Positions 8,500 to 16,739 of a DNA stretch of 64,000 nucleotides are shown one piece after another (positions within the stretch are counted from its first letter, which is position 1; each line of letters begins with the position of its first letter). The DNA is taken from the NCBI GenBank assembly GCA_963815305.1, contig CAWFFW010000001.1:3038001-3102000 (forward strand), read 5' to 3'. The DNA comes from CAXBID01 sp963815305 (GTDB lineage: Bacteria > Bacteroidota > Bacteroidia > Flavobacteriales > Flavobacteriaceae). Made by a program: the position numbers and the translations under genes. The notes beneath the pieces are model-generated. The model saw only the letters and a program-made list of their open reading frames with translations. It was not told where the DNA came from and made no database searches.

Positions 8500-8520
8500 T
8501 AACAATTTTTTTATTGTTAA
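8499..8520. promoter_or_regulatory. Perfect 8-bp inverted repeat at the start of the biosynthetic operon
   Basis: TTAACAAT and ATTGTTAA are separated by six T residues and abut the YceI start codon. In the mRNA this hairpin would cover the translation start, or the DNA palindrome could be an operator. No typical -7 box was found between it and the GreA-like gene, so promoter position is uncertain. Confidence 0.4.
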
Positions 8521-8563
8521 GGTACATCACAATTTATAGTTTAAGAAATAAATTATCTTTTTT

Positions 8564-9025
8564 CTATATAATTTGCATAATTTTAATCTTAGCATTTTTA
8601 AACTCAATCTCATCGCCTACTGTTTTCGAAATTAATAATTGTGCTATGGGTGTTGCTGCTGAAATAGCATAAAACGATTCGGAATCTAAAACTAGTTCAC
8701 CTGCACTTATGGCGATAAAGTAGTTGAATTGTGTGGTGTAAACTAAACTTCCTAAGCCAATGGTTTTTGAATATATTTCAATATCAATTTTAGAAAGATG
8801 CTCTTTTGTTTTTTGAATTTCTGCAAGTTGATGTCCTGCTTTTTCACGCTCTAATTGCAACATGGCGCGTCCTGTTTCATGTTTATCACCAGCGCTACTT
8901 TTAGTTTCATAAGTTAATGATTCTTGAATTTCATTAATGGAATTCTGAATGGTCTGAAAGCGATTGTCAACAAAATCTAAACACGCTTTGTATAACTTTT
9001 GCTTTGTCTCTTTAGTGTTTTTCAT
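8564..9025 (-). CDS. GreA/GreB-like C-terminal domain protein
   Basis: A 153-residue protein. The N-terminal half is a predicted helical hairpin (about residues 1-85, rich in Lys/Glu/Gln, containing AGDKHETGRAMLQLEREKAG). The C-terminal half is a small beta domain ending in AATPIAQLLISKTVGDEIEF, which resembles the FKBP-like C-terminal domain of GreA/GreB transcript-cleavage factors. The coiled-coil tip lacks the classic GreA acidic pair in the usual context, so true anti-pausing activity is uncertain. It overlaps the mtgA gene by 14 bp. The function is best left as RNA-polymerase secondary-channel-like protein of unknown role. Confidence 0.65.
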   Translation of the reverse strand: MKNTKETKQKLYKACLDFVDNRFQTIQNSINEIQESLTYETKSSAGDKHETGRAMLQLEREKAGHQLAEIQKTKEHLSKIDIEIYSKTIGLGSLVYTTQFNYFIAISAGELVLDSESFYAISAATPIAQLLISKTVGDEIEFKNAKIKIMQII

Positions 9026-9713
9026 CTTTTATTTCAAAATCTAAGGGGCCAAAATATCCCATTTGGCGCACTATCCATTCTTTTCTTCCTTGTATGTATC
9101 CAGATGCTGGATTTGCTTTATATTTTAATGGTCTTGGTAAAATTGCGGCAATAGCCGCCGCCTCATACGTTGCTAATTTTGAAGCTGGTTTTTTAAACCA
9201 ATATTGCGATGCTGCTTCAATACCGTAAATACCATTCCCCATTTCAATACTATTTAAATATACTTCCAGAATGCGCTCTTTAGACCAACATAATTCTATT
9301 AAAAACGTAAAATACGCTTCTACACCCTTGCGTAACCAACTTCGCTCTGGCCATAAAAATATATTTTTTGCTACTTGCTGACTTATGGTGCTTGCGCCTT
9401 TTATTCGTCTACTTTTTTGATGGTTGTCCATCGCTTTTTTTATAGCGTCAACATCAAAACCATTATGCTTTAAAAAATTCTGATCTTCGCTGCAAATAAC
9501 GGCAAGTTGTATGTTTTTTGAGATGTTATCAATTGAAACCCAATCGTGTTTACAGACAACTTTTTTATCTTCTTTAGCTTGTTCAAAGCTTCGAATAACC
9601 ATTAATGGCGTGAATGGCACAGGAACCCATTTGTAGATAACTACGAATGAAATTGATAGTATAAAAAACCAAAAACATAATTTTAAAATAAATTTGAATA
9701 GTTTTTTTATCAT
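9012..9713 (-). CDS. mtgA: Monofunctional biosynthetic peptidoglycan transglycosylase
   Basis: A 233-residue GT51 enzyme with one N-terminal membrane segment (about residues 8-30). The catalytic motif is SEDQNFLKHNGFD with catalytic Glu76. Conserved GASTISQQVAKNIFLW and RILEVYLNSIEMGNGIYGIEAAS follow. It polymerises lipid II into glycan strands on the outer face of the inner membrane and has no transpeptidase domain, which defines MtgA. One base separates it from the upstream FAD oxidoreductase gene, and the 3' end overlaps the GreA-like gene, so these three probably share a transcript. Confidence 0.93.
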   Translation of the reverse strand: MIKKLFKFILKLCFWFFILSISFVVIYKWVPVPFTPLMVIRSFEQAKEDKKVVCKHDWVSIDNISKNIQLAVICSEDQNFLKHNGFDVDAIKKAMDNHQKSRRIKGASTISQQVAKNIFLWPERSWLRKGVEAYFTFLIELCWSKERILEVYLNSIEMGNGIYGIEAASQYWFKKPASKLATYEAAAIAAILPRPLKYKANPASGYIQGRKEWIVRQMGYFGPLDFEIKDEKH

Positions 9714-9714
9714 C

Positions 9715-10830
9715 TTAATCTAAAAGTTCTGCTAATTCCTGACCTATTAAACAGCCCATTGCTACACCCATTCCGCCAAGCCTGACACCGCAAAACACAT
9801 GATTGTTCAATTGTTTTACAATGGCTTTCTTTTGGTTACCAACGCCCATTATGCCACTCCATCTGTAATCTATTTCAAATGTTGTATTTGGAAGAATAGT
9901 ATTTTTTAGAAGTTCTTCAAGCTTGTTTTGAATGATTTCTGTTTCACCAAATTGTGAAGTTTCTTCAGTTTTAAAATCTAAATGCCGACCGCCCCCTAAA
10001 AGAATCCGATTATCAATATTTCTGAAATAGTAATAGCCTTGTTCTAAATGAAATGCACCCTTTATATGGAGATTTTCAATCGGTTTTGTAATAAGCACTT
10101 GGGCTCGGGCTGGTTTTACTGGCTGGTTCAAAAGTTGATGAGCAAAACCATTGGTTGCGATACATAACTTCGAAGAAGACAATTCAAATTGATTCGTTTT
10201 TATTTTGACTTCATTTTGGTCTTCTGAAAAACTTTCAACCAAAATATTATTTAAAATTTTAATGCCTTGTGACTGTACTTTTTGAAGCAATGCTTCCATC
10301 ATATTTCCTGTATCAATTTGTCCTTCAAATTGATTGAAAACATAATTTTCTTTTATATTTTTAAAATTAAAAAAATTATTTTTTAAACTAAAAACATCCT
10401 CTCTAAAAATGGGTTTAAGAAGTTTATTTATAGTGTTTTTATTTGATAAGCAGTTTTCAAATAAGTCTTTATTTTCTTCTGAAAATAATTCATAACCGCC
10501 CAATTGTTGAAAATTAATAGTGCTGTCTCCTAAAGTTTGTCGCAATAATATTAATCCATCAAACCTTTTTTTAACAAGTTGAATAACTTCTTCTTCTGAG
10601 TGCGATTTTAAATCCTCTAATAGCTCACTTAAGCTCCCAAAACATGCAAAACCTGCATTTTTTGTGCTTGCTCCTTGGGGAAGCATCCCTTTTTCTAATA
10701 TTAAAATTTTTGACTTTGGAAAGCGTTCTTTTAATTGTAATGCGCAATTAAGACCAACAATGCCACTTCCAACAATAGTAAAATCTATGTTAGTTAACCA
10801 ACTTTTTATTTCCCAATATGATAAATGCAT
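9715..10830 (-). CDS. FAD-dependent amine/amino-acid oxidase-type oxidoreductase (DAO family)
   Basis: A 371-residue DAO-fold flavoprotein. The dinucleotide motif is FTIVGSGIVGLNCALQL near residues 17-33, followed by ILILEKGMLPQGASTKNAGFA, where the K/R-G-x2-P-x-G-AS-x2-N-G segment typical of DAO enzymes binds FAD. The C-terminal GVRLGGMGVAMGCLIGQ closes the FAD site. Family members oxidise secondary or tertiary amines such as glycine, sarcosine or D-amino acids. The substrate is not evident. It heads the cluster with mtgA and the GreA-like gene, and the repeat-rich gap 10831-11060 lies upstream. Confidence 0.75.
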   Translation of the reverse strand: MHLSYWEIKSWLTNIDFTIVGSGIVGLNCALQLKERFPKSKILILEKGMLPQGASTKNAGFACFGSLSELLEDLKSHSEEEVIQLVKKRFDGLILLRQTLGDSTINFQQLGGYELFSEENKDLFENCLSNKNTINKLLKPIFREDVFSLKNNFFNFKNIKENYVFNQFEGQIDTGNMMEALLQKVQSQGIKILNNILVESFSEDQNEVKIKTNQFELSSSKLCIATNGFAHQLLNQPVKPARAQVLITKPIENLHIKGAFHLEQGYYYFRNIDNRILLGGGRHLDFKTEETSQFGETEIIQNKLEELLKNTILPNTTFEIDYRWSGIMGVGNQKKAIVKQLNNHVFCGVRLGGMGVAMGCLIGQELAELLD

Positions 10831-10870
10831 GATGCTAATTTACTATTTTACTTTGATGTGGAATGGATTT

Positions 10871-11024
10871 GCGTTAGGGATAGAAGCGGCATCCTTTTTT
10901 GTGCTTACCTCTAAAGTTTGTTTTAAAACTGATTTTTTAAATATACAGAAATAGATAATGAGATGCTGAAACAAGTTCAGCACAACAAAGATATAGCGGA
11001 AAGCCCGACCCTTGTGGTAACGCC
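10871..11024. repeat. Composite flavobacterial intergenic repeat, interrupted
   Basis: Two halves of one repeat lie at 10871-10900 (GCGTTAGGGATAGAAGCGGC then ATCCTTTTTT) and 10989-11024 (AGATATAGCGGAAAGCCCGA to GGTAACGCC). They match the contiguous element at 34051-34125. Here the halves are pushed apart by 88 bases that include a copy of the other repeat, GATGCTGAAACAAGTTCAGC (10961-10980), a hairpin with 6-bp arms. The composite suggests that one repeat type inserted into another. No ORF is present. Confidence 0.65.
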
Positions 11025-11026
11025 AT

Positions 11027-11053
11027 AAAAAATCCCGATTTACATCGGGACTT
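11027..11053 (-). terminator. Rho-independent terminator after accC
   Basis: Read on the minus strand after the accC stop, a perfect 7-bp stem TCCCGAT/ATCGGGA with a 4-base loop is followed directly by six T residues. Confidence 0.88.
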
Positions 11054-11060
11054 AATGTTC

Positions 11061-12413
11061 TTATTCTTCTGTTTTCTTGTCCATTACAAAATCTTCCATG
11101 AATTTAGTGGTGTAATTACCCGCTAAATAATCTGGATGATCCATAAGTTGTCTATGGAATGGAATAGTCGTTTTTATACCTTCAATAACAAATTCATCTA
11201 AGGCACGTTTCATTTTATTAATGGCCTCTTCTCTGGTTTGCGCTGTTGTAATTAACTTCGCAATCATGGAATCGTAATTTGGTGGAATCGCGTAACCTGC
11301 GTACACATGCGTGTCTAAACGAACGCCGTGTCCTCCAGGGGCATGCAATGTTGTGATGACGCCAGGTGACGGTCTGAACCCATTATACGGATCTTCCGCA
11401 TTGATACGGCACTCTATAGAATGTAACTTTGGTGTATAATTTTTTCCTGAAATTGGCACACCTGCAGCGACTAATATTTGCTCACGAATTAAATCGAAAT
11501 CGATAACTTGTTCTGTAATCGGGTGTTCTACTTGAATACGCGTATTCATTTCCATAAAATAGAAGTTGCGGTGTTTGTCCACCAAAAATTCTATAGTTCC
11601 TGCGCCTTCGTACTTTATATATTCTGATGCTTTTACAGCTGCTAATCCCATTTTATCTCGAAGTTTATCCGTCATAAAAGGCGACGGTGTTTCTTCGGTT
11701 AATTTTTGGTGACGACGCTGAATGGAACAATCTCTTTCTGACAAATGACATGCTTTCCCGCGAGAATCACCAACGACTTGAATTTCGATATGGCGAGGCT
11801 CTTCAATAAGCTTTTCCATATACATATCATCATTTCCGAATGCGGCTTTACTTTCTTGTCTTGCAGAATCCCAAGCATCTTTTAATTTTTCTTCTTTCCA
11901 AACAGCACGCATACCTTTTCCTCCACCACCGGCCGAGGCTTTAAGCATAACGGGGTAACCTGTTTGTTTCGCTACTTTTTTACATTCCTCAAAAGTTTCG
12001 ATAATACCTTCACTTCCTGGAACACATGGTACGCCTGCAGCTTTCATAGTGGCCTTTGCGTTGGCTTTGTCCCCCATTCTGTCAATCATATCTGGGGAAG
12101 CGCCTATAAATTTTATACCGTGCTCTTCACAAATTTTTGAGAATTTTGCATTTTCTGATAAAAATCCATATCCTGGATGAATAGCGTCTGCATTAGTAAT
12201 TTCAGCAGCAGCAATAATATTAGACATTTTTAAATAAGACTCACTACTTGCAGGAGGTCCTATACAAACGGCTTCATCGGCAAACTTTACGTGTAAACTT
12301 TCTGCATCAACAGTAGAGTAAACCGCTACCGTTTTAATGCCCATTTCTTTACAGGTTCTAATAACACGTAGTGCTATTTCACCTCTATTGGCTATTAATA
12401 TTTTTTTAAACAT
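11061..12413 (-). CDS. accC: Acetyl-CoA carboxylase, biotin carboxylase subunit
   Basis: A 450-residue protein starting MFKKILIANRGEIALRVIRTCKEMG, the biotin carboxylase N-terminal fold. The ATP-grasp glycine loop KASAGGGGKGMR, EMNTRIQVEHPITEQV (catalytic Glu/Arg region) and the C-terminal domain follow, at the usual length. It carboxylates the biotin on AccB using ATP and bicarbonate, the first half of malonyl-CoA synthesis. accB lies 91 bp upstream across a low-complexity spacer, and an intrinsic terminator closes the unit at 11027-11053. It supplies malonyl units for general fatty acid synthesis and presumably for the polyketide operon nearby. Confidence 0.97.
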   Translation of the reverse strand: MFKKILIANRGEIALRVIRTCKEMGIKTVAVYSTVDAESLHVKFADEAVCIGPPASSESYLKMSNIIAAAEITNADAIHPGYGFLSENAKFSKICEEHGIKFIGASPDMIDRMGDKANAKATMKAAGVPCVPGSEGIIETFEECKKVAKQTGYPVMLKASAGGGGKGMRAVWKEEKLKDAWDSARQESKAAFGNDDMYMEKLIEEPRHIEIQVVGDSRGKACHLSERDCSIQRRHQKLTEETPSPFMTDKLRDKMGLAAVKASEYIKYEGAGTIEFLVDKHRNFYFMEMNTRIQVEHPITEQVIDFDLIREQILVAAGVPISGKNYTPKLHSIECRINAEDPYNGFRPSPGVITTLHAPGGHGVRLDTHVYAGYAIPPNYDSMIAKLITTAQTREEAINKMKRALDEFVIEGIKTTIPFHRQLMDHPDYLAGNYTTKFMEDFVMDKKTEE

Positions 12414-12419
12414 ACTTTT

Positions 12420-12503
12420 TTAGTTTAAGAGTTTATGGTTTAGTAGTTTATGTGTTTAAATAAATTGATTTTAAACGTTAAACTTTAAACTTCTAAACTT
12501 AAA
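12420..12503. repeat. AT-rich low-complexity spacer of degenerate GTTTA/TAAAC units
   Basis: The accB-accC gap is made of repeated GTTTAAG / GTTTATG / TTTAAAC-like units in both orientations, giving many weak hairpins. It has no coding potential. Similar AT-rich TTTAAAC tracts are familiar in flavobacterial spacers. Confidence 0.45.
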
Positions 12504-12504
12504 A

Positions 12505-12990
12505 TTATGATGGATCTACTAAAAATAAGGGTTGATCGAACTCAACAGGAGAGGAGTCATCAACTAAAATCTTGACTACTTTTCCTGAAACTTCTGATTC
12601 TATTTCATTGAAAAGTTTCATAGCTTCAATAACACAAAGCACATCGCCTTCAGCTATAGTTTGACCTACCTCAACAAATAAAGGTTTATCTGGTGAAGGT
12701 TTTCTATAGAATGTACCAATTATTGGTGATTTAATCGTTATGTATTTTGAATCTTCGCTAGCTGCTGGTATTGCAGAATCTGTTGTTGGCGTAGCTGGCG
12801 GTGACGTTATAGGTTGTTCTAGTGCTTGATTTTGAGGCATTTGAGCAGTAGGAACTTGAGGTATAATAGTTGTATCTGGGTCTGTTCCTGTTTTAATGGT
12901 GATTTTAATGTCATCCATTTCTAATTTAACTTCGCTTGCTCCTGATTTGGCAACAAACTTAATTAAGTTTTGAATCTCTTTTATATCCAT
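12505..12990 (-). CDS. accB: Acetyl-CoA carboxylase, biotin carboxyl carrier protein
   Basis: A 161-residue BCCP. An N-terminal helical domain (1-35) is followed by a Pro/Thr/Gln-rich linker (about 36-80) and a biotinyl domain (84-160). The biotin site is Lys125 in IEAMKLFNEIE, and the SPIIGTFYRKPSPDKP thumb region identifies acetyl-CoA carboxylase BCCP. It carries the carboxy group from AccC to the carboxyltransferase. The gene lies 22 bp downstream of fabH and upstream of accC, a common Bacteroidota order. Confidence 0.96.
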   Translation of the reverse strand: MDIKEIQNLIKFVAKSGASEVKLEMDDIKITIKTGTDPDTTIIPQVPTAQMPQNQALEQPITSPPATPTTDSAIPAASEDSKYITIKSPIIGTFYRKPSPDKPLFVEVGQTIAEGDVLCVIEAMKLFNEIESEVSGKVVKILVDDSSPVEFDQPLFLVDPS

Positions 12991-13012
12991 AATTTTGCTA
13001 ATTAGTTAGTGG

Positions 13013-14014
13013 TTAGTTTACTGAATTATATGCCCATTTTAAATAAATGGACCCCCAATTAAATCCGCCTCCAAAAGCGGCGAAAATTAAATTATCTCCT
13101 TTTTTGAGTTGCGACTCGTAATCATTTAAAAGTAAAGGTAAAGTAGCTGATGTTGTATTACCATACTTCTCTATATTCATCATGACTTTCTTATCCTCCA
13201 ATTCTATACGTTTTGCAGTGGCATCAATAATACGTTTATTAGCTTGGTGCGCTACCAGCCAATCTACTGTGTCATTGGTTAAATTATTTCGTTCTAGAAT
13301 TTTAACAGCGGCATCTGCCATATTGAAAACTGCATTTTTAAATACTGTTTTTCCCTCTTGAAAAGCATAATGCCCTCCTTTTTCTAAAACATCTGGAGTT
13401 AAAGCAAAAGATGATCCACCATAAGTGGCTTGTAAAAAATCTCTGCCTGTGCCATCGCTTCTAAGATATTCATCCTTCAATCCTAAATCTTCGTGTGTAG
13501 GTTCAAATAACACGGCACCAGCTCCATCTCCAAATATAATACAGGTGGCGCGATCTTTATAATTGATTAAAGAAGACATTTTATCTGCACCAATTAACAA
13601 TACATTTTTATAGCTTCCAGATTCAATATACTTAGCAGCTACTGACATTCCGAATAAAAAACTTGAACAAGCAGCGTCTAAATCAAATGAAAAAGCATTA
13701 GTAGCACCAATACCAGATGCCGTAAAAGCTGCGGTTGAAGCGGCTTTCATATCTGGTGTTGCAGTAGCAACTATAACAAGTTCTATATCTTTTGGGTTAA
13801 TGCCCTTTTTGTCAATTAAATCTTGAGCGGCTTTAATAGCTAGGTAAGAGGTTCCTTTGCCTTCATCTTTCAGAATACGACGTTCTTTTATACCTGTACG
13901 CGAGGTAATCCATTCATCGTTTGTATCAACCATCGTTTCAAGAATTTGGTTGGTTAACACATATTCTGGTACATAAGCACCTACAGCTGTAATGGCTGCT
14001 GAGATTTTACTCAT
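13013..14014 (-). CDS. fabH: Beta-ketoacyl-ACP synthase III
   Basis: A 333-residue initiating condensing enzyme. The catalytic Cys116 is in LDAACSSFLFG, the His in WLVAHQANKRI and the Asn in EKYGNTTSATLPL. The N-terminal segment TNDEWITSRTGIKERRI is the FabH signature. It condenses acyl-CoA with malonyl-ACP to start fatty acid synthesis. The gene is first in a fabH-accB-accC unit. The terminator at 14146-14174 separates it from rpmF, so it probably has its own promoter within 14015-14145, where I could not fix a clear -7 box. Confidence 0.95.
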   Translation of the reverse strand: MSKISAAITAVGAYVPEYVLTNQILETMVDTNDEWITSRTGIKERRILKDEGKGTSYLAIKAAQDLIDKKGINPKDIELVIVATATPDMKAASTAAFTASGIGATNAFSFDLDAACSSFLFGMSVAAKYIESGSYKNVLLIGADKMSSLINYKDRATCIIFGDGAGAVLFEPTHEDLGLKDEYLRSDGTGRDFLQATYGGSSFALTPDVLEKGGHYAFQEGKTVFKNAVFNMADAAVKILERNNLTNDTVDWLVAHQANKRIIDATAKRIELEDKKVMMNIEKYGNTTSATLPLLLNDYESQLKKGDNLIFAAFGGGFNWGSIYLKWAYNSVN

Positions 14015-14145
14015 ATTTTTATAGTTAAATAGACTAAAAAACCTTCAAATTTGAACAAAAACGAACAAATTTCTCGGAAAACTACTAAATTTTGGCTTAA
14101 AAACACAAAAAATTAATGTTTTTGTGATATGAAATTCTACTTCAT

Positions 14146-14174
14146 AAAAAAAACGCTCAACAAGTGAGCGTTTT
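14146..14174 (-). terminator. Rho-independent terminator after rpmF
   Basis: On the minus strand downstream of rpmF, a perfect 10-bp stem AAAACGCTCA/TGAGCGTTTT with a 5-base loop runs into eight consecutive T residues. Confidence 0.9.
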
Positions 14175-14194
14175 ACGTTATGCAAGCATAATTT

Positions 14195-14398
14195 TTATGC
14201 TACGTTTTCTATTTCCTCAGAGTTGTCAATTAATACTTGACCTCTGTAATATAACTTTCCTTCATGCCAATGTGCTCTGTGATATAAGTGAGCCTCCCCT
14301 GTAGTTGGACAAGTAGCAATCTGTGGCGCAGTTGCTTTGTAATGTGTTCTTCTCTTATCTCTTCTAGTTTTCGAGATTTTTCTTTTAGGATGTGCCAT
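14195..14398 (-). CDS. rpmF: 50S ribosomal protein L32
   Basis: A 67-residue basic protein beginning MAHPKRKISKTRRDKRRTHYKA, the L32 signature. The zinc-ribbon region (IATCPTTGEAHLYHRAHW) has only one Cys, so it is the zinc-independent type usual in Bacteroidota. It is a structural protein of the large ribosomal subunit. It follows the DUF177 gene by 8 bp, a pairing conserved across bacteria, and is followed by a strong terminator. Confidence 0.97.
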   Translation of the reverse strand: MAHPKRKISKTRRDKRRTHYKATAPQIATCPTTGEAHLYHRAHWHEGKLYYRGQVLIDNSEEIENVA

Positions 14399-14406
14399 TT
14401 TTTATA

Positions 14407-14946
14407 TTATTTATCCGTTAATAGTTTCTTTAATGTATTCCAACGAGGATCAATATCCTCTTCTTTTTCTTTATTTTTTTTAAGCCCTGGACTTAGTTCT
14501 TCTAATTTTTCAAGTATTTCTGAATCTAATGTTCCATCTTCAATTCCTGGATGTAAGCGCTTAATAGGCACAGCTAAAACAATCAACTCATATATATATT
14601 GTTGAATGTTAATTTCATATGTACCATGCGGTATGATTAGAATATCTATATTCTCGTCATTATATTCATCACCAAAATTCACTACCAAATCAAAATCATT
14701 TTCAATGATTTGATTATAGGGTTCATTTGTTAAATCGCAATTAACATTTACAAATCCTGAAATTTTAAAATGTAATTCAAGTAACGTGGCCTTCTTTTCT
14801 AAAACAACATCTACTTTAACGTTTACATCGTTAAAATCTTCATACTCAAAATATTCAAAGAACGCTTGCTTAATTTCATACTCAAAATGATGTTTCCCAA
14901 TCTTTAACCCTACAAATGGAATTGTAAACTCTTTCAACGGCTTCAT
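14407..14946 (-). CDS. DUF177 (YceD-family) protein
   Basis: A protein of about 179 residues of the DUF177/YceD family, recognised by the central LHFKISGFVNVNCDLTNEPY-type beta region and the acidic C-terminal part. Its fixed position directly upstream of rpmF also supports this. The family is linked to 23S rRNA accumulation and processing in other bacteria. I take the ATG at 14946; the longer frame starts with GTG at 14952. A consensus -7 box at 14969-14976 lies just upstream. Confidence 0.85.
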   Translation of the reverse strand: MKPLKEFTIPFVGLKIGKHHFEYEIKQAFFEYFEYEDFNDVNVKVDVVLEKKATLLELHFKISGFVNVNCDLTNEPYNQIIENDFDLVVNFGDEYNDENIDILIIPHGTYEINIQQYIYELIVLAVPIKRLHPGIEDGTLDSEILEKLEELSPGLKKNKEKEEDIDPRWNTLKKLLTDK

Positions 14947-14968
14947 TATCACATCTATTTTGAGCCTG

Positions 14969-14976
14969 CAAATATA
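14969..14976 (-). promoter_or_regulatory. -7 promoter box TATATTTG before DUF177-rpmF
   Basis: Minus-strand TATATTTG matches the Bacteroidota consensus TAnnTTTG and lies 22 bp upstream of the ATG at 14946. A matching -33 box is not clear. Confidence 0.55.
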
Positions 14977-14999
14977 TAAATTTTTATTTACGCCACATT

Positions 15000-15026
15000 A
15001 CTTATAAACATTTTTTTGTTTATAAT
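15000..15026 (-). terminator. Hairpin at the pdxA stop codon, possible weak terminator
   Basis: A perfect 9-bp inverted repeat TTATAAACA/TGTTTATAA with a 6-base loop spans 15002-15025 and overlaps the pdxA stop codon. It is AT-only apart from one GC pair per arm and lacks a long T tail, so it may attenuate rather than terminate. Confidence 0.35.
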
Positions 15027-16066
15027 TTTCTGACGCCTTTTTTTAATGGGTTTGAGGTAAGTTCTTCGTAATCAAATCTATTCTTAAATATTTGTATACC
15101 AGTAAAAAGTGCTTCTTTAAAAGAGTTTTCATCAGCGGTTCCATGTCCTGCAATTTCGTAAGCGGTTCCATGGTCTGGAGATGTTCTAACTTTATTAAGG
15201 CCCGCGGTATAATTTACACCTTGCCCGAAGGAAAGCGTTTTAAAAGGAATCAATCCTTGGTCGTGATACGAAGCTATTATAGCATCAAAATTTTTGTAAT
15301 TATTAGAGCCAAAAAAACTATCTGCAGCATATGGCCCATAAACTAGTTTTCCTTCATCCTTTATTTTTTGAAGTGTTGGTCTTAAAATAGCATCATCTTC
15401 ACTACCTATAACACCGTGATCGCCAGTATGTGGATTAATACCTAAAACCGCTATTTTTGGTTTGTTTATCCTAAAATCCTTTTGAAGTGATTTATAAACC
15501 GTATTTATTTTACTTTCAATTAACGCTGGAGTAATATGGGTGGCCACATCTTTTACTGGCACATGGTCTGTTAGCAAGCCCACTCTTAAAGTATCAGTTA
15601 CCATAAACATAAGGCTCTCGCCTTCTAATTCTTGCGCTAAATAATCGGTATGTCCTGGGAAATTAAAATTTTCAGATTGTATGTTATGTTTATTAATAGG
15701 TGCCGTTACTAAAACATCAATAGCTCCATCTTTTAATGCCTTGGTTGATGCGAACAAAGATTTAATGGCATATTCACCAATTTTAGTATCGGCTTTTCCA
15801 AAATCAATTTTTACAGTTTCTTTCCAGCAATTAAAAACATTAACCTTTGCAATTGCTATTTGATTCAAATCATTAATACTATTAAAGTCGATCTCTGATT
15901 TAAAATGAGTTTTTAAAAAACCCATGGTTTTAATAGATGCGAAAATAACAGGCGTACAAAAATCTAGAATTCTTTCGTCTTCAAATGTTTTTAAAATAAT
16001 TTCGCCACCAATACCATTTAAGTCGCCAATTGATATTCCTACTACTATATTTTCAGTTTTACTCAT
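15020..16066 (-). CDS. pdxA: 4-hydroxythreonine-4-phosphate dehydrogenase
   Basis: A 348-residue PdxA. Family hallmarks are GISIGDLNGIGGEIILK at the N-terminus, TAPINKHNI, the metal-ligand histidine segment FPGHTDYLA, LGINPHTGDHGVIG, and ASYHDQGLIPFK with a second metal-binding histidine. It oxidises 4-phosphohydroxythreonine in the pyridoxal-5'-phosphate pathway, using NAD and a divalent metal. It is divergent from ribE with a 75-bp gap. A -7 box at 16113-16120 serves this strand. Confidence 0.96.
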   Translation of the reverse strand: MSKTENIVVGISIGDLNGIGGEIILKTFEDERILDFCTPVIFASIKTMGFLKTHFKSEIDFNSINDLNQIAIAKVNVFNCWKETVKIDFGKADTKIGEYAIKSLFASTKALKDGAIDVLVTAPINKHNIQSENFNFPGHTDYLAQELEGESLMFMVTDTLRVGLLTDHVPVKDVATHITPALIESKINTVYKSLQKDFRINKPKIAVLGINPHTGDHGVIGSEDDAILRPTLQKIKDEGKLVYGPYAADSFFGSNNYKNFDAIIASYHDQGLIPFKTLSFGQGVNYTAGLNKVRTSPDHGTAYEIAGHGTADENSFKEALFTGIQIFKNRFDYEELTSNPLKKGVRKL

Positions 16067-16112
16067 TAAAAAAACAACTTTTGTTTGTAATTTTGATATT
16101 CATTAGGAGTCG

Positions 16113-16120
16113 CAAATTTA
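16113..16120 (-). promoter_or_regulatory. -7 promoter box TAAATTTG before pdxA
   Basis: Minus-strand TAAATTTG fits TAnnTTTG and lies 47-54 bp upstream of the pdxA ATG in the divergent pdxA/ribE gap. Confidence 0.5.
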
Positions 16121-16141
16121 ACTAAATAAACACATAATAAT

Positions 16142-16732
16142 ATGTTTACTGGAATTATTGAAGATATTGGAGTTATTTCGGATTTAAAAGAAGAGTTGGA
16201 TAATCTGCATATCACTATAAAAAGTTCGATTACTGAAGCATTAAAAATTGATCAAAGTGTTGCACACAATGGTGTTTGCCTTACTGTAGTTCATATTAAT
16301 GATGATATATATACGGTTACTGCCATAAAGGAAACTTTAGATAAAACTACCCTTGGAACTTTAAAAATAAATGATAAAGTAAACTTAGAACGTGCCATGA
16401 AACTTGGAGATAGACTTGACGGCCATATGGTACAAGGACATGTTGACCAAACCGCAATTTGTACTGATGTAAAAGAAGCGAACGGAAGTTGGATTTTTAC
16501 GTTTAGCTACGATTCTGCATGGAATAATATAACTATAGAGAAAGGTTCTGTAACGGTAAACGGAACAAGTTTAACGGTTATTAATTCAAAAAAGGACTCG
16601 TTTAGTGTTGCTATCATACCATATACTTATGAGCATACAAACTTCAATACTTTTAAAAAAGGAACTGTTGTAAATTTAGAATTTGATGTTTTGGGGAAAT
16701 ATGTAAGCAGACTTCTAGAATTAAGAACTTAA
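16142..16732 (+). CDS. ribE: Riboflavin synthase, alpha subunit
   Basis: A 196-residue protein starting MFTGIIEDIGVI, the invariant RibE N-terminus. Two lumazine-binding repeats are visible: about 1-90 with VAHNGVCLTVV, and 95-190 with GSVTVNGTSLTVI. HMVQGHVDQT is the linker motif of the second repeat. The enzyme dismutates two 6,7-dimethyl-8-ribityllumazine molecules to riboflavin and the pyrimidinedione. It is the first plus-strand gene in the window and is transcribed divergently from pdxA. The length is normal. Confidence 0.96.
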   Translation: MFTGIIEDIGVISDLKEELDNLHITIKSSITEALKIDQSVAHNGVCLTVVHINDDIYTVTAIKETLDKTTLGTLKINDKVNLERAMKLGDRLDGHMVQGHVDQTAICTDVKEANGSWIFTFSYDSAWNNITIEKGSVTVNGTSLTVINSKKDSFSVAIIPYTYEHTNFNTFKKGTVVNLEFDVLGKYVSRLLELRT

Positions 16733-16739
16733 AAGAATT

